Shown piece after piece: positions 33,774 through 46,336 of a DNA stretch of 64,000 nt (positions are counted from its first letter, which is position 1; each line of letters begins with the position of its first letter). The stretch comes from Trileptium ribeirensis. Its lineage: Eukaryota; Nematoda; Enoplea; Enoplida; Thoracostomopsidae. The notes beneath the pieces were generated by a model, which was given only the letters and a program-made list of their open reading frames with translations, was not told where the DNA came from and searched no databases. The stretch spans positions 1 to 64,000 of the forward strand of contig JASANE010018398.1 in NCBI GenBank assembly GCA_030248225.1, in the 5' to 3' direction. The translations under genes and the position numbers were made by a program.

Positions 33774-36700
33774 TAGTTTTTGTATATTGGATTTTACATA
33801 AATTTATTGTCTAAAACGTGATACTTATTATAAACTGATTAAATGTTTAATAGAAATACATGTATGCACAAACAAGAAACCAAATTATGTACTTGGCCTC
33901 ACTTTTTGTATTTTATTACGATGACTAGTGGGTACGGCATTTCGAGTGAGATGGACCCACACAAAAGTCAATTTTCAAATAATCCTGGAACGCAGGTAAT
34001 TACCGTAGTAATGTGTTATAAGCAGCTAAGTAGCAATTCTCTCGCTCTACAAAATGAGCCCAAGAATTAAGTTATGGCTGGTGAAGGATGTCCTCAAACA
34101 TCAGGCTGACCCCTGTGCTGAAGTCGCCTCGTCCCAGGTTGTCGCACTCTCAAACGAATTTTGTGTTACCCAAGGTAATTCTGAAATGATGCATTTGGAG
34201 TTGCAAAAACAGTTTTATTTGTTGATTTAGCAGTTTTTTTAAACTAAAATGATTTAAAGCTTACATTTTTCTCACGTTTAGCGATATTTGAAGCCAATTT
34301 CCCCCAATTATATAAAATTACCTGAAAACAGCACGAAATTTTTGTACATTTTTGATTTGCTTGACCACCTGAAGTTACCCCCTCCCGGGAGTAGTTCAGG
34401 AGAGGCTTCCAGGGGCGCACACTCCCTCCCAACCGAGAAAGGCTTAACGAGAACCCAAAAAAGATCATTATACTTTTTATTGGTCATGGAGAAACGCTTC
34501 TTTGCGAATGTTATGTCAATGGGTCGAATTTTAAACTCATTTTACCAAGTCCTACAACATCGGTACTAACGAGCCATAATAGAGTAGCTTCTCTTCCTCT
34601 ACAACATGAGCGCAAGTAGACCAATATATTTTGTAACGGACGTGACACTGCTGCATTGGGCACTTCCAAAACGCAATGCCTGTACGAACCCGGCTATCGC
34701 AACCACAAGGGCGGACCTAGCAGACTCATTTTTCTCTCTTGGTGGGTCATACGAAGCTTAGCTAGCCGCAGCAGCGCTTCACTGGATGCGTTCTAATAAA
34801 TTGTTATACTAGTTGCGCACGTAGTCTAGGTGGTACACCTTTGAGGTACCAAAGGAGGTTGGCTCCATCACCTGCTCATAAGCCAAAGACACCATACCGC
34901 TGTTCCCTTTTTCTAGTTCGACCTGGAACTGTCGACCAAATTTTATTTACGGCCAGTAGTGCCCACTGGGGTCCGAGAATCACTAGACGCTTAACTCGGA
35001 TCGTTTCTGCTCGATTAAAATTATACTCTGGACAGGTTGGCAAGTGGTGCCTTCGTTGACGTTGAGGGATCCTTGGAACACCAGTATCACACAAGTCGTA
35101 TTTACAAACTGAGTAGTCGGCGAACCACGCTAAGACTTGCGACCTATTCGACGTCAAGGCTGAGCGCAGATCATCGACTGTGGCGACGATTTGAAACCCT
35201 TGGCACATATCGCTACCTTGAGCATCAATAAACACAAGAACACATTGGCTTTTCAATCATTATGTATTGATAAGCTAATTGAATACGTGATCTGTTAAAG
35301 GATAAAGCAAGACGGTCAAATAATAGATAATATTATGAGCATACATTCACAAATACAATACGCCATAATAACGATCGCATAGTTGGATAAAAGGCTAGGT
35401 TCATCAGCGAGTCTTAGCCTTTTTAATTGAACGTCCACAGCCGTATGCTATATCAGTTCGATAGACTTGGATTAACTCTTTTGCCGACGGCTGCGCTTAC
35501 CTTACTACGAAAAGTTTGGGGCGTACAGAAAGTGGATCGCACGATACAGCTATCGGGGCACCAATGGATAACCCCTCGCTCGATAAAAATAACAACACGC
35601 CAATCGGCTGGTTCAGGTAAGCTGACGGTTGCTATTAAAGAGGAAAGTGATTGGTTTAGAAGTCTACGTATGCTACAGCGAAAAGACACGAGAAATGAAC
35701 CGCGACTCGACTATTACCTATCCCACTCTACCATAGGTTGGCTACATTTGCAAAGAATGTAAATACATGGTACACAATACAAGTATACAACCAGCAATAA
35801 TAATGGCATCATACAACAACATAACAACAACAATATCATGCAACACGAAATGACATTACAATGTGGCTATGTGAACAATTGAACGGTGCGAAACATTCGA
35901 TCAACATGACGTGGCAGTAAATTTTTGGTTTACTCATTGCAGATGTTTTCAACTACAGAATAGTTACACTTGATTTTCGGTGCAAAATGCTTTCACCTGA
36001 AACAGCTTGATTGTTGTCGGGTCAGGATTTGGTATTCCCGAGCATACCTTATCATACACAAGTATATATATATATATATATGCAATCGTGCAGAGAAATT
36101 TGGAGCGGTACATGGTGTGAGCGATCTTTTTCATTCGACTCAACTCAAACTTATCCGACGGCCAGGTCATCGGGGCTTAACATACCTAGTGTGACTGGCT
36201 AACCGTGCCGGCACGGCAAAACTTCAATATAAACACCAGAGAACAAAAATGCTGTTACCGATTTGGGGCCACATGGAAAGAGTAAGGTGGATTTGAAGTC
36301 AGCTAGTGATGATTTCAGCAGAGTTGCGAATGATTCGTGTTCGGTAACATCATCCTTGCTCAGCAACGATAATCACGAGTGTATATATACACATACATAT
36401 TGTTGGTGCTTAAACTCGACTCAATTGTAGTTCAAACATCTGGTACACAGCCGTTTCAAAGGTTGCACTCGCGAACCACTGCGAAACAGAGGCGCGCAGT
36501 GCGTATATATATCTTATTTCTCGTCGTGTAAGTTCCGGTAAAAGTAGATGTGGACTGAATTTCTAACTTTTAGGATTTTCCTAAACCTATTATACATTTT
36601 AGTAGGAAATATCTCAACACGTTTTGTACACAATGGCTAACTTATGAAACGTAGGGAAAATATTTACTTTTATCTGCGAAATTTTGAGCTAAATTGAACA

Positions 36701-37311
36701 ATGTTTCGAAGGTACTGGATTAAGTGATAACGAGGATAATGGTACAATGCAGTATATAGCAATAAAGGTAAGAAGGTATACATACGTATATATTGACAAA
36801 GGTATTATGCAAATCCATCCGAGTACAATATACGGTACAATCAATTAATTAGAACGATTGGCCTATAATAAGGGTGCCTTTATAGCAACAATAAATAGTC
36901 ATAACATCAGCAATATTACATAATAAGGACACAACACATTCGAGTAGTATGACAATGGGACAAGGTTTAACGATGGTAACTATGCATATTAATCATACAA
37001 TATATGCCTATATGTTAATGGTAACGACAGCGGGTAGTGTGACGATGTCAAATGGTAAAATCAAATAAACCAGGCGGTTACATCGCAAAATATCCGGGGG
37101 CTTCACAGACAATGTTAAATTCGTGGTTGTTAAGCACACGCACTAGATCAGGTCTCTACGTTCGCCCGGAATCGTAGAATTGAAGGGTCAATTCCTGTGG
37201 CGATCATGGGCTGGATTTCGTAGGTGTTGCCCATGTTTATGTGGTAAGAATTAATTTGTCTAGTAACGATCCAGCATGAATCTGTTACCATTTTCTTTCA
37301 ACTATATTCAG
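33774..37311. other. Intron with unexplained open stretch at 34.8-35.8 kb
   Basis: The 34,640-35,765 segment is richer in G+C than its flanks and has open frames on both strands (35,427-35,762 plus; 34,876-35,256 minus) with no family signature. It may be an old transposon or captured sequence. A (TA)9 microsatellite lies at 36,063-36,081. No exon of the host gene recognised. Confidence 0.4.
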
Positions 37312-37473
37312 GGCCAAGTGTTAAAAATTGAACTAAATTTACCTGCTGACATTAAAAATACATTTTATATCATGCCAAATAAACCTGAACAAAAACTCAA
37401 GTCAACCACAGAAGCCTCGGTTAAGTGCTATAATGTTACAATTTTAGAATTCGACAGCGTTCACACTCTATAA
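37312..37473 (+). CDS. Candidate terminal exon opposite to RALGAPB
   Basis: Pyrimidine-rich acceptor CTATATTCAG|GGCCAA followed by 53 codons and TAA. The peptide begins GQVLKIELNLPADIKNTFYI and has a hydrophilic middle, with coding-like composition. It is not recognised. It lies in the intron between RALGAPB-type exons on the other strand, so it would be part of a nested gene; chance is a real alternative. Confidence 0.25.
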   Translation, partial: GQVLKIELNLPADIKNTFYIMPNKPEQKLKSTTEASVKCYNVTILEFDSVHTL

Positions 37474-37774
37474 TGATTATTTATTCCGATTGTGTACTTA
37501 ATATTATGATCTAGGTATGTATATGTACAGAAATATAATTGGCTTTTTATTTCGGCAAAAACAACAAACCAAACTTACGTAGCATACATGAACAAAAACA
37601 GCAAATTAACACGTTCCAATATATATTATTGCATTTCTGTATTGCATGTGATCAAAAATCTTGTAGAACATTAAAATGTTTCCGCAACATAATGTTATCA
37701 AGTGTCAAACAACGGAAACTTGATTGTAATAGATACACTAGAAAGCACAATACAATTAAACAAGCTGTCGTTAC

Positions 37775-37915
37775 ATTTAGGAGCTGCAGACATCGAAGGC
37801 AACCGTTGATCGAAGCACAGTAGCAACAGAAGTCCAAAAGCAATCTGAATATTAGTTGGGTCTTTTTCAAGTTTTACGAATTTTAGAAGCATGTTTTCGA
37901 GCAGCGATTGTGACT
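37775..37915 (-). CDS. RALGAPB: RALGAPB-type exon
   Basis: 141 nt; acceptor TTTTTCAG|AGTCAC, donor AAAT|GTAACG. AG completes a Glu codon with the G of the exon at 40,378-40,484; a T is left for the next exon. The peptide LLKFVKLEKDPTNIQIAFGL aligns with the Ral GAP beta helix carrying the pattern L-x-T-E-x-D-P-x-N-x-Q-x-x-x-G. Confidence 0.82.
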
Positions 37916-38789
37916 CTGAAAAATGCGAAAATACAACAATTTTGTAAAATATAGTTAAAAGAATCATAGTTTAGAAAATTTAGTTGCCATATCCGTATCG
38001 AACGTCTGTAAAAGTAATAAAACCATATCCTAATTCCAATAGTCTTGCAAAGCTATGGGATCCCTGTGGCTGAACCATACTGGTAATTTTTAACATTCAC
38101 TCAGCCAAAACGCCAAATTAACAATATTAAATTCTATCACCGGAAACAAAAAACACTTGTATTACGCAGCCCATTCAGAAACCCATAAACCGCAATCATA
38201 GAATCACTGGCAAAGTTGACAATTTTTAGAAAATTATTGCGATAATTTCCAGTTAAACCCTCGAATAAATTCGTGTAATGTGCAACGTTTGGCAAGCTGT
38301 GCCGGGAAGCGTAAACGAGTGAGTGCCATACTAAAAACATTGAGCTGCTTAGAAGCTATAGCTCGATTCCATAAAATACCACGCAAAGCAAACGAATAAC
38401 GCACTAGCAAGCAGAAGAATGAGTACATGGCTTAGAACGAAAAAAACAATGACAGCGATAACATCATGAACCACGATTAACTCATCAGCGAAGTGGCCAA
38501 ACTTAATTATAACAAGTGATGAGGAACTGGATGAAGAGGATCCAGACGCCATGAGCTTCTGGATTGATTGCCTCCAGCTTCGGCACAGCTCAAGCGGGTC
38601 ACGCACACGGAAAGCGGAGGTGCAGCAAACTGTCCATCAGAGGTCGTGGAGCAGGGACGGGACGTGATTACATGATGGGGGCCTGTCAACCTCGCGTGAT
38701 TCAACAAAGGGCCGAGAGAGTAGCCAAGCCAATGAGCTCTTTAAACAAACTATTGGCGAAGGCTTTGTGTGTCCTGTATCCCGGCAAAT

Positions 38790-40290
38790 CATGCAAGAGA
38801 AATGGTGAAGATAAAGCTCAGAACGATACATCCAAACTCTGCACCCACTAGCAGAGGATGAAGGGGCAACAAATGCCATGCTAATAAGTCGGCCATTATT
38901 TTGCGTGGAAGCTTCCTACAGGAATGGCTCGATGAGAAACAACGGTTACAGTTAGCCAACAGTATTGATAGGAGAGACGCGATTGGTAGCGGAATACCAC
39001 CCTCAATGGGGCAGCCAAACACCAGAGATGAAAGCCTATCAAACTGCGGTGGAACACCAAATCGCTAAATGGCCTTCATGTAAGGTTCTGGTTATTGGAG
39101 GCGACCATAAAGCCCAGGTGGATGACGGCAACAGCTACGCAGCTACGACACACAGACAAGCGCATCTTTTAGCCTGGTGTGCGGAAAATAGCTTGTGCTA
39201 GGCGAATAGTCTTTGCTGCCACCCGTGAAAGGGACATGGTATAGCAAAATTGATCGCAGATGGTACGAGCTGGATGGGTTCCTCATCAAGTCAGAGAAAC
39301 GCCATCGCCTGGTACAAACAATCAGAACGATCGAAGACATGGCTCTATCCCACCACAAGCCGTTGGTCATACGTCGCAAGTGCTGACGATCCCAAACTGC
39401 ATGTGAGAAACTCATCAAGTCAGAGAAACGCCATCGCCTGGTACAAACAATCAGAACGATCGAAGACATGGCTCTATCCCACCACAAGCCGTTGGTCATA
39501 CGTCGCAAGTGCTGACGATCCCAAACTGCATGTGAGAAACTGAACATCACCCAGATACGACAGCGCTATCAACAGTCGACGAGGGAAGCCCATGCCAATT
39601 GTGAGCATGAAATGGTGAAAGATGGATTTAATTACAACTTTTGGCGGAAATCATGTCAGATACGGCAGGAAACGGAAGGTACATAGTACCCATGGTTGCT
39701 AAGCAGGGAAGAGGAAATTGGTGAAATGAAAAGGTCGATAAACGGACAAGGAAAGGTTACAAACCTTTGACGTAGGTGTAGGTCCAGTCAATTCAAGTCA
39801 AGTCAAGACGCAATCACTTAACTGGGAGAGGCTGATATTAGTACTCTGCAACAAAAGACTTTCGGTAAGAAAGGAAGAAAAGATCATCAATGTTCCAATA
39901 TAATATGCCATACAGCGAAAACCGGAAACGTAAAAAAGCACCTAGGGAGGCAGGTGGACGTCGCCGAGATGAAGATGATACGATGGGTATGTATCACACC
40001 AGGATTGATAGAATAGAAAACACAAAGTTCCGAGAAGAGCCAAGGTCACGGAAGAAGATCCAGGACAAGACTAATATTGTATGGAAATGTGATAGGGCGT
40101 GTGAAAGACTACGTAACTAGATAAGCACTAGAAATGCAGACAGATGACGAGAGAAGAAAGGACAAATCATGAAGGAAACAACAAATTCCCCAGACCTGGC
40201 AGAGACAAGACTGGACAGAAAGGACAGCCACTTAACAGGACCGCTAGAGTGTCATGGCCAACAACAAGCGACACACTTCTAGTGAAAGAC
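38790..40290 (+). mobile_element. Internally deleted RTE-type non-LTR retrotransposon copy
   Basis: The first part carries a decayed endonuclease domain: KVLVIGGDHKAQV (equivalent of the G-D-F/H-N-A motif), LLAWCAENSLC, then across a stop and frame change RRWYELDGFLIKSEKRHR and DMALSHHKP. The reverse transcriptase core is absent. From about 39,930 the copy resumes with the C-terminal region (VAEMKMIRWV, RIENTKFREEPRSRKKIQDK), ending near 40,290. Domain order and motifs match RTE-like LINEs. The copy contains a 129-bp tandem duplication (39,282-39,540). It lies in the intron between the RALGAPB-type exons at 37,775 and 40,378, in the opposite orientation. Confidence 0.78.
39282..39540 (+). repeat. 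129-bp perfect-looking tandem duplication inside the LINE relic
   Basis: The unit beginning CTCATCAAGTCAGAGAAACG and ending GCATGTGAGAAA occurs twice head to tail with a period of 129 bp. The copies look identical over their length, so the duplication is far younger than the decay of the element, or is an assembly or replication artefact. Confidence 0.9.
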
Positions 40291-40377
40291 AGCATAATAA
40301 AAAGGTAATGCTTACTATGTATGTAACAATGCATAAAAATTAAACCTGCTGTTAGTGTCAAAAAATTTCAATAATAC

Positions 40378-40484
40378 CTTGCAAATCAAACATTGATGGA
40401 TAGCACACAATTCCGCTAACCATGTTCAACCACGAGTGATTCAAGGATGCTATTGAGCTATCGTCCAACGAATTGTCACCGCCA
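40378..40484 (-). CDS. RALGAPB: RALGAPB-type exon
   Basis: 107 nt; acceptor TTGTTTAG|TGGCGG, donor CAAG|GTATTA. The leading T completes an Arg codon with CG of the previous exon, and a G is left over. The peptide LNHSWLNMVSGIVCYPSMFD fits the Ral GAP beta segment with pattern L-R-x-[AS]-[CS]-I-x-I-L-L-S-L-L-x-L-P-x-H-F. Similarity is modest, but phase matches on both sides. Confidence 0.75.
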
Positions 40485-40593
40485 CTAAACAAAATAACAG
40501 CGAATAGTCAAACTACATAAAAACACAGCACTTATATGTCCAGTGATACATGAAAACTACACACTACAACGACGTTACCAAAAATGTACAATA

Positions 40594-40841
40594 CAGTCAC
40601 GGACAAAATTATCTAATCAAAAACGCACGCGCACTCACGTCAATGTGCTTAAAAGCCATTGCGTAAGTGGCCGATTAAACGGATTTGCAGTTTTGCATCA
40701 TGTGGTTTTAAACTCGTTCTGTGTACATTTACACGTATTCGCGTGCGTATGCGAGCAGCTACGTTTTTTAATTCGCGTGCGGGCGCATTTAAATGAATAT
40801 GCGCTATGTATGTAATCGCACAAGTTATTTCTGTACGTGAT
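40594..40841. mobile_element. MITE of the CAGTCACGG family, larger copy
   Basis: Left end CAGTCACGGACAAAATTATC after TA; right end GTTATTTCTGTACGTGATTA, an imperfect inverted match. The interior is rich in GCGTGCG/CGCACGCG and AATTCGCGTGCGGGC repeats. The 90-residue frame across it is not a gene. Confidence 0.6.
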
Positions 40842-41084
40842 TACATATTGATCATGACGATATGTCTTCATAAGGTTTTATGTTTGATAGCAAATCCGTT
40901 ACAAACTGATTTTCAATACTTCCCAACATTATTATTGTACAACTTTGCAGAGAAAAGAGGTAAGTATGTATACAATACATAACTATTGATAAAATAGAAT
41001 ACTAATTAACTACGTGTGTCGAGACTGCTGTTATTTCATTAAAGTATGATTACACGTGACTCCATTTTAGATGCGTACACCTAG

Positions 41085-41231
41085 GTTGATCATTTGAGAG
41101 GTCAGTTGACAGACCTTCAAAGCGATGTTGGCGCACAAATCACGGTATTACTAGAGCATGCGGACAAGATTTGCAAAAAAGAAAAGTATGGTCACTACCC
41201 GATGTCACTATTTTACGATTTAGCATTGTGA
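41085..41231 (+). CDS. Candidate terminal exon opposite to RALGAPB
   Basis: Acceptor ACACCTAG|GTTGAT followed by 48 codons and TGA. The peptide is strongly coding-like and helical, with ITVLLEHADKICKKEKYGHY in its second half. A possible short upstream exon ends at a strong donor (GAGAAAAGAG|GTAAGT, about 40,961). The protein is not recognised. If real, it is a plus-strand gene nested in the RALGAPB-type intron. Confidence 0.3.
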   Translation, partial: VDHLRGQLTDLQSDVGAQITVLLEHADKICKKEKYGHYPMSLFYDLAL

Positions 41232-41699
41232 TCAAACACATTAACATCGAACACAGCTGTCTAATTCAGCATGTCATTTGAGGAACGCGAACAAACGTGC
41301 GATATATACAAATGCACGTGTACATATTTATGATCGTACATCACATAGGTGTCCACAGCGAATGGCAATGGCAGAAACGTGAAAGTCAATATCTTCACGA
41401 TTCAGTTCGTGATTTTGACGAAGAAAAACCACGATGTACGCACCGACGTAAAGGATTCGCACGCATTACATACTCCCTGGGGTGATTTCGCAAGACACCA
41501 TACAGGTACATACAGAACAGTAAATATCGGATATTACTACAGTCCAAATGCAAGTTATATCGGTGGCTATTCCAATGTCTGAATAGATACAAGTATTCTA
41601 CCAGTGATAAACACATCAGTGATTATGGATGTTAGTTAAAAGAAAATTCCCTACACGTAAAAACAAACCCTTCAATTTTATTTCTCTTTAGCAAAATAA

Positions 41700-42200
41700 A
41701 CTATCCATAACACTCCATAGCCTATGACCATGGGTGTCCTTGGACTTATTTTGAAGAGCGAAATAGTCTCTATGGAAATGCACATGATTTAGCTATATAT
41801 CATTGTATATGATGCGTCAGCGTGATGGTTACCTATGTTATATGATTGGGTAAAATGGGATTTAAAATACGGGTCACGGATCTTCTTGGGCTCATATTAT
41901 AGAGCGAAAAATAAACAATGATTTCGTATTCCGGTGGGCACCTCTCTTGTAAGATAGGTAAAATGCGTTTTAAAATAAACCAAGACACCATAAACACACA
42001 AAACAGTAATACCTCCATAACTAATGAAAATATATGGGTCTTCTAAGGCTCATTTTGTAGAGCGATAAAAGCTCTACACAACTGTGTGTGAGGCGTTAGG
42101 TTTTGAAATGGGCCGATGTCACTAAACGCACGAAAACGGCCATACCTTCATAACAAACGCATTAAATGGTGTATACGTATACACTAAGAATTAAAAAACT
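41700..42200. repeat. Satellite-related patch
   Basis: Diverged units of the 9.3 kb satellite: GGGTAAAATGGGATTTAAAA, GGCTCATTTTGTAGAGCGA and CGCACGAAAACGGCCATACC. About three units. Confidence 0.6.
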
Positions 42201-42672
42201 TAGCCTCGATATAGTATTATAGATGCGCATTTCCTCCGCAAAACGAGTCCGATTTAATTATGATAAATACGCGGGTTGTCCAGAAATAATTATAAAGGTG
42301 ATTCATCGGAGCCCTTACGTGTCCCAACCCGCACATCTTCTGTCCGCTTTTTTTCGGGCACACACAGAGTTTGAAAGCTTTTAAATGAGCTACTGTGCGA
42401 ATCAATCAACCAGCCAAAGTTAATTTATTCGTGTTGCCAGAAATACCCAATAATGGGCATTGCTAAATTTTACCACTGCTTCATTCGCTTCATTCACTAC
42501 ATTCAGAATTCAGTACTATTTGTAGTTTAAGTACCGTGTTTCCCTAAACTTTCCTTTTAGAGGTAATTAGTTGTAATGTAGTAAGGGAAAAACAAATAAG
42601 ACTGATATAAATGATTTAGCTAATTTTAGTAGTAAACCAGGCTATGTTACCAATATACTTAATATAACATAC

Positions 42673-42818
42673 CGAACCGACGATGCAGCTGAAGTTGCCA
42701 TAAGAACCGTATAAAGACTCGTCATACCGTTGACAACTAAGACATGTACAGCCGGCAAATCGATAAAAAATAATGGCTGGCAGTGTATCACTATACTGCG
42801 CAATATTTCCGATTCTTT
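42673..42818 (-). CDS. RALGAPB: RALGAPB-type exon
   Basis: 146 nt; acceptor GTACTTCAG|AAAGAA in phase 0, donor TTCG|GTATGT leaving two bases. The peptide LRSIVIHCQPLFFIDLPAVH plus VLVVNGMTSLYTVL aligns with the Ral GAP beta stretch of pattern L-A-S-[VI]-[IL]-x-N-[SC]-P-x-L-F-x-x-D-L-x-G-[IV]-x-V-[VL]-V-P. Phase fits both neighbours. Confidence 0.83.
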
Positions 42819-43385
42819 CTGAAGTACAAAATCGTAAACAACAATATATGGCAACGTCGTCAACAAAAGATATTGTAAATTAATGAAAATATTTTATTAT
42901 AAAAACTATCTTTTGTTAAGAAACACTTTATCAAAAATTAGCTCACCGGTTTTCCATTCCTTGAAAATTTATCCATTATGGCGTTGAGCTGGGGCACCCT
43001 GGGTTGCAGGAGGGGTGCTACATTTTCTCAGGTGGTGTAAAATTCGGGCTACACCGATTCAACCAGAGATCTGAAATCTAAAAAAGTTTCGAAATTCGGT
43101 GTTTTAATGACAAACGCAGGGTGTCTACAGTTTGTCGAGAATGAAATTCAAGGATTTTCAAGGATATCTGACCCGAAATTTAAGGAATTTCAAGGGTTTT
43201 AAGAAATAGTTTAGGCGAAGCTCCAGCAGTCAGCAACACGGACTAGACTAGATCTACAGAAAAATAGCAAAAAAACACAACATACCTATGATGCAAACCC
43301 CATCGCTTTTTTGGACTCCGGAGGCAAGGGACGCCCAGATCCCACTTCCACTCCGATTAGTGGCCGTTGCCGTGCACATCTGCGT

Positions 43386-45616
43386 TCACTCTAGACGTTG
43401 CTTCTTCAAATGCACGATCTGATTCGCAATTCGGCGAGACTCGTTTTCACTTTCCTTCTTTGCATCGTCTATTGCCTTCTTTTTCGCCTCGAGTTCCTTG
43501 ATGGTAAGGGCGTCGGCTTTACGCTTTCTTTCCGCTTCCAGTTGGAAAACCTTGGCCTCAGATCGCTTTCTCTCTATTGTTTGGCGCCAACGACGACTAG
43601 ACATAGCGACTGATTTCATTAGGTCCGGGCTAAGATGCAGACACCGAGGTCCGCCCGCGCGATGCACCGCATCATACACCAACCTCTGCCCGACTAAAGA
43701 TTCTTCTTGCATGTTCTCAATCAAAATGTCGCCATTAACAGAAAACCCACTTTCAACAGTTGCATTTCCATGTGACAGAACAAGAATTAACCTCACAAAA
43801 TTCAGAAGATCTTTCATGTCGTCTCGAGCAGCCCAAAGCCCGCAGAAGAATGTGTCAAGTCGCATCTCACTACGCCGGAAACTCCCGACCTTGGCTTTAA
43901 CCTCCGTGTCGTTAATAAGTGCGGCAAACTGCTCTTTGATGCGATCGGCAGTTTCCGGTGATAACCGCCGAAATGCTGTCATTTCTCCAAGCAAAATGCC
44001 CATACGATGAACGCACTTCTTTGGGTAAGAATTTAGCAACTCAGGAGAAAGGCAACTTGCTCCGCGAACGCAGTTGTAACGAATTGGAGCCCGTTCCAAA
44101 ATTTTGCCCACAATAGTTGTTAAAAACAAACGACAATCACCATAGAAGGCAACCCTCTGTCCTAATGTTGCTTTTGTTAAAGCGCCGGCGGCAGCAAAAC
44201 CAACGTCGACAGTCGCCTTTCTATCCTGGTCGCTCAGATTTTCATGAAGTTGCATAATCTTTTTGTGGTCCGCATTTGAGATAGCATCAGTTTTGACATA
44301 TGCACCCATCAGATTTCGGATTAGGGAAAGAAAGGTCTCGTAAAGGAAAGGGAACATTGGCTTTGGTGACTGGAATTCCGCCAAAAACGGCTCGAGTTTA
44401 AGTGCGACATAGTTGAAAAAGTGTAGTTTGGAAAGAAACAAATCGTTGCGGACGCAAGCTTTCACAAACTTAAAGCAATCGTTTTATAAAGGAGGATTGA
44501 GCTGTTGGACCCATTTCTTGACAAAAGGAAACATCTCGATGGCCCGATCGACTACTTGCACATTCTCAACCCATCGAATGGTACAAAACTTCAAGGGCCA
44601 TCGCTGAGATCCAGTGATTTGAGCGTAACTGGCCCTTCGAGCAGGCGAATGTTGCAAAAGCCAATAAAGATCGCGTAGGAACCTGTTGACATCCCACTTA
44701 ACCACACGATGGCCTGCCTGAAAAGCTCCACTTAAGACGTGCACACCACAGCTACCAACATCCAAGGGACAGGGGCTATCAGGTTCCAATCCCGACTTTA
44801 GATCCCTGAAGAACTTCAATTTCACATTCGGCCCGTCCATGGAGATTTGACCAACCTTTGACAAGGAAATATCTTCCAACCCGGACATGAAAGCTTCCGT
44901 AATGTCCTTTGCAGTTGCGCGGCCCATGAACACAGACGTAAGATAACTATTATGAACTTGATTATCCTTGTTGTCCCAATATCGGACATGTAGGTCCATC
45001 TGTCCGCGTTGCGATATCTTGTTCATAGCCTCGTCAAAACAGATGACGATGTCCTCACAACTACGCAGTTCAGCCTGGAGCTGTTGCTTGAAATATGGTG
45101 CCAATCCGAAAACCGCAACGTATCGTAGCGTATCCTTTTGCATGGCAAAGTTAGCTGCTATGTCACTGTCAGGGAACATAGTTTTGAAAAGCTCCGGCAA
45201 GTTATCAGCGCTCCTGTACGAAAAGTGGCTCCACACGGCCTTGAGAGCCCACCATACTTCTGCCTTTGCCGCCTGATGTTTCAAAGTAGCTGAAGTTGCA
45301 AGGGGATTTGAGGTTGCCGCTGCAGCGGGGCAAGGGGCAGCCGGTGCAGACGTATCACGTACAACTGACGAAGCTGGCGGCTGAGAAACAGCAGATGGAG
45401 CAGCGGGGGGAGCATTACTGAGGTGGGCGCCGCGAAAACTGTCGCAATGCTAGCTTGGCCGGAGACGATTCGCGAAAGACTTTGATGTGTCTTAGACTCG
45501 AGATGACTCCTAACTGCACACACTCCCATGGCTGCAATATTAATATCCTTTTTGCACGTAGAGCAAAAAGCAAGGCCCATCTTCCCGCTGACCTCACGAT
45601 GAAAATTTGGCATCAT
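43386..45616 (-). pseudogene. hAT-like transposase, one in-frame stop and one frameshift
   Basis: Read from 45,616 downward. A C2H2/BED-like zinc finger comes first (CSTCKKD, then a His pair in SHLESKTH), followed by an Ala/Pro-rich linker in which a one-base frameshift near 45,415 changes frame. Next is an RNase H-like part with VICFDEAMN (first acidic residue), GQISMDGPNVKLKFF (second) and CTIRWVENVQVVDRAIEM. A single TAA at about 44,484-44,486 interrupts the frame, which continues without shift. A C-terminal dimerisation-like part follows (FVRLILVLSHGNATVESGFS, NMQEESLVGQRLVYDAV) with a charged tail. Conserved motif spacing is complete, about 740 codons in all. One stop and one indel mark a recently inactivated copy. 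Confidence 0.85.
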
Positions 45617-46090
45617 TTAGCCACCGTTCTTTAAAATAACTTTTACCACCTGGCATTTTGAGTCACAACTATTTATTACTTTCCTTTACTATTACACAAC
45701 TATTATATTAATTAACCTAGAGAGAAAAGTAAAATATCTATCCTCTGAAGACTTCAAGCGATGCGCACACAAATACAACACAAACGTAGGCGTCACCTGA
45801 GAAACAAGTAGTGCAATCGTACTAAAATTACCACAATCATATTCGCATCGTCAAGTCCGGGTACCAACTGGTGTATGACATTACGAAATCCTCATAAAAA
45901 TATTTTTGGCTCCACAGGGGATTTGCTACATGCAATACTTAAGTAGCGTCTGACTCCTGAGAAATGGGCAACCGGGTGATACCAAACCACTAAATTCATT
46001 TGTGGCACCATATTTGCCAGGTTCCTTCATACGAAACAGGTCGGGGCGCCAACTAACTTATTTAAATTTAATAAGAGGAAGATATTTAAG

Positions 46091-46336
46091 GCCGGATGAG
46101 GTGGTTTCGCACTAACATAAAGCACTTCCTTCACAAAACATTACTATCGTCTCGTTACCAATTGTTACTCCAATAATGTGCTACTTTCCCCTACCGGACA
46201 GTTACCCGAGTATGCGGTGATACCTAGGCCGGATGAGGCGGTGTCGCACTAACATAAAGCACTTCCTTCACAAAACATTACTATCGGCTCGTTACCAATT
46301 GTTACTCCAATAATGTGCTACTTTCCCCTACCGGAC
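46091..46336. repeat. Tandem duplication (period 137 bp) in hAT 5' region
   Basis: GGATGAGGTGGTTTCGCACT... at 46,091-46,199 recurs at 46,228-46,336 with about three mismatches over about 109 bp. It lies between the transposase start and the right terminal repeat, where hAT elements often carry transposase-binding repeats. Confidence 0.85.

Noticed and set aside
34876..35762. Open frames of 111 and 126 codons on opposite strands in a G+C-richer stretch
   Set aside because: No recognisable motif on either strand and no splice support. Kept only as an unexplained stretch.
38137..38340. Minus-strand frame between RALGAPB-type exons, with a possible acceptor and donor
   Set aside because: The neighbouring exons at 40,378-40,484 and 37,775-37,915 already join in phase. 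Inserting this frame would break the phase, and its similarity is unconvincing.
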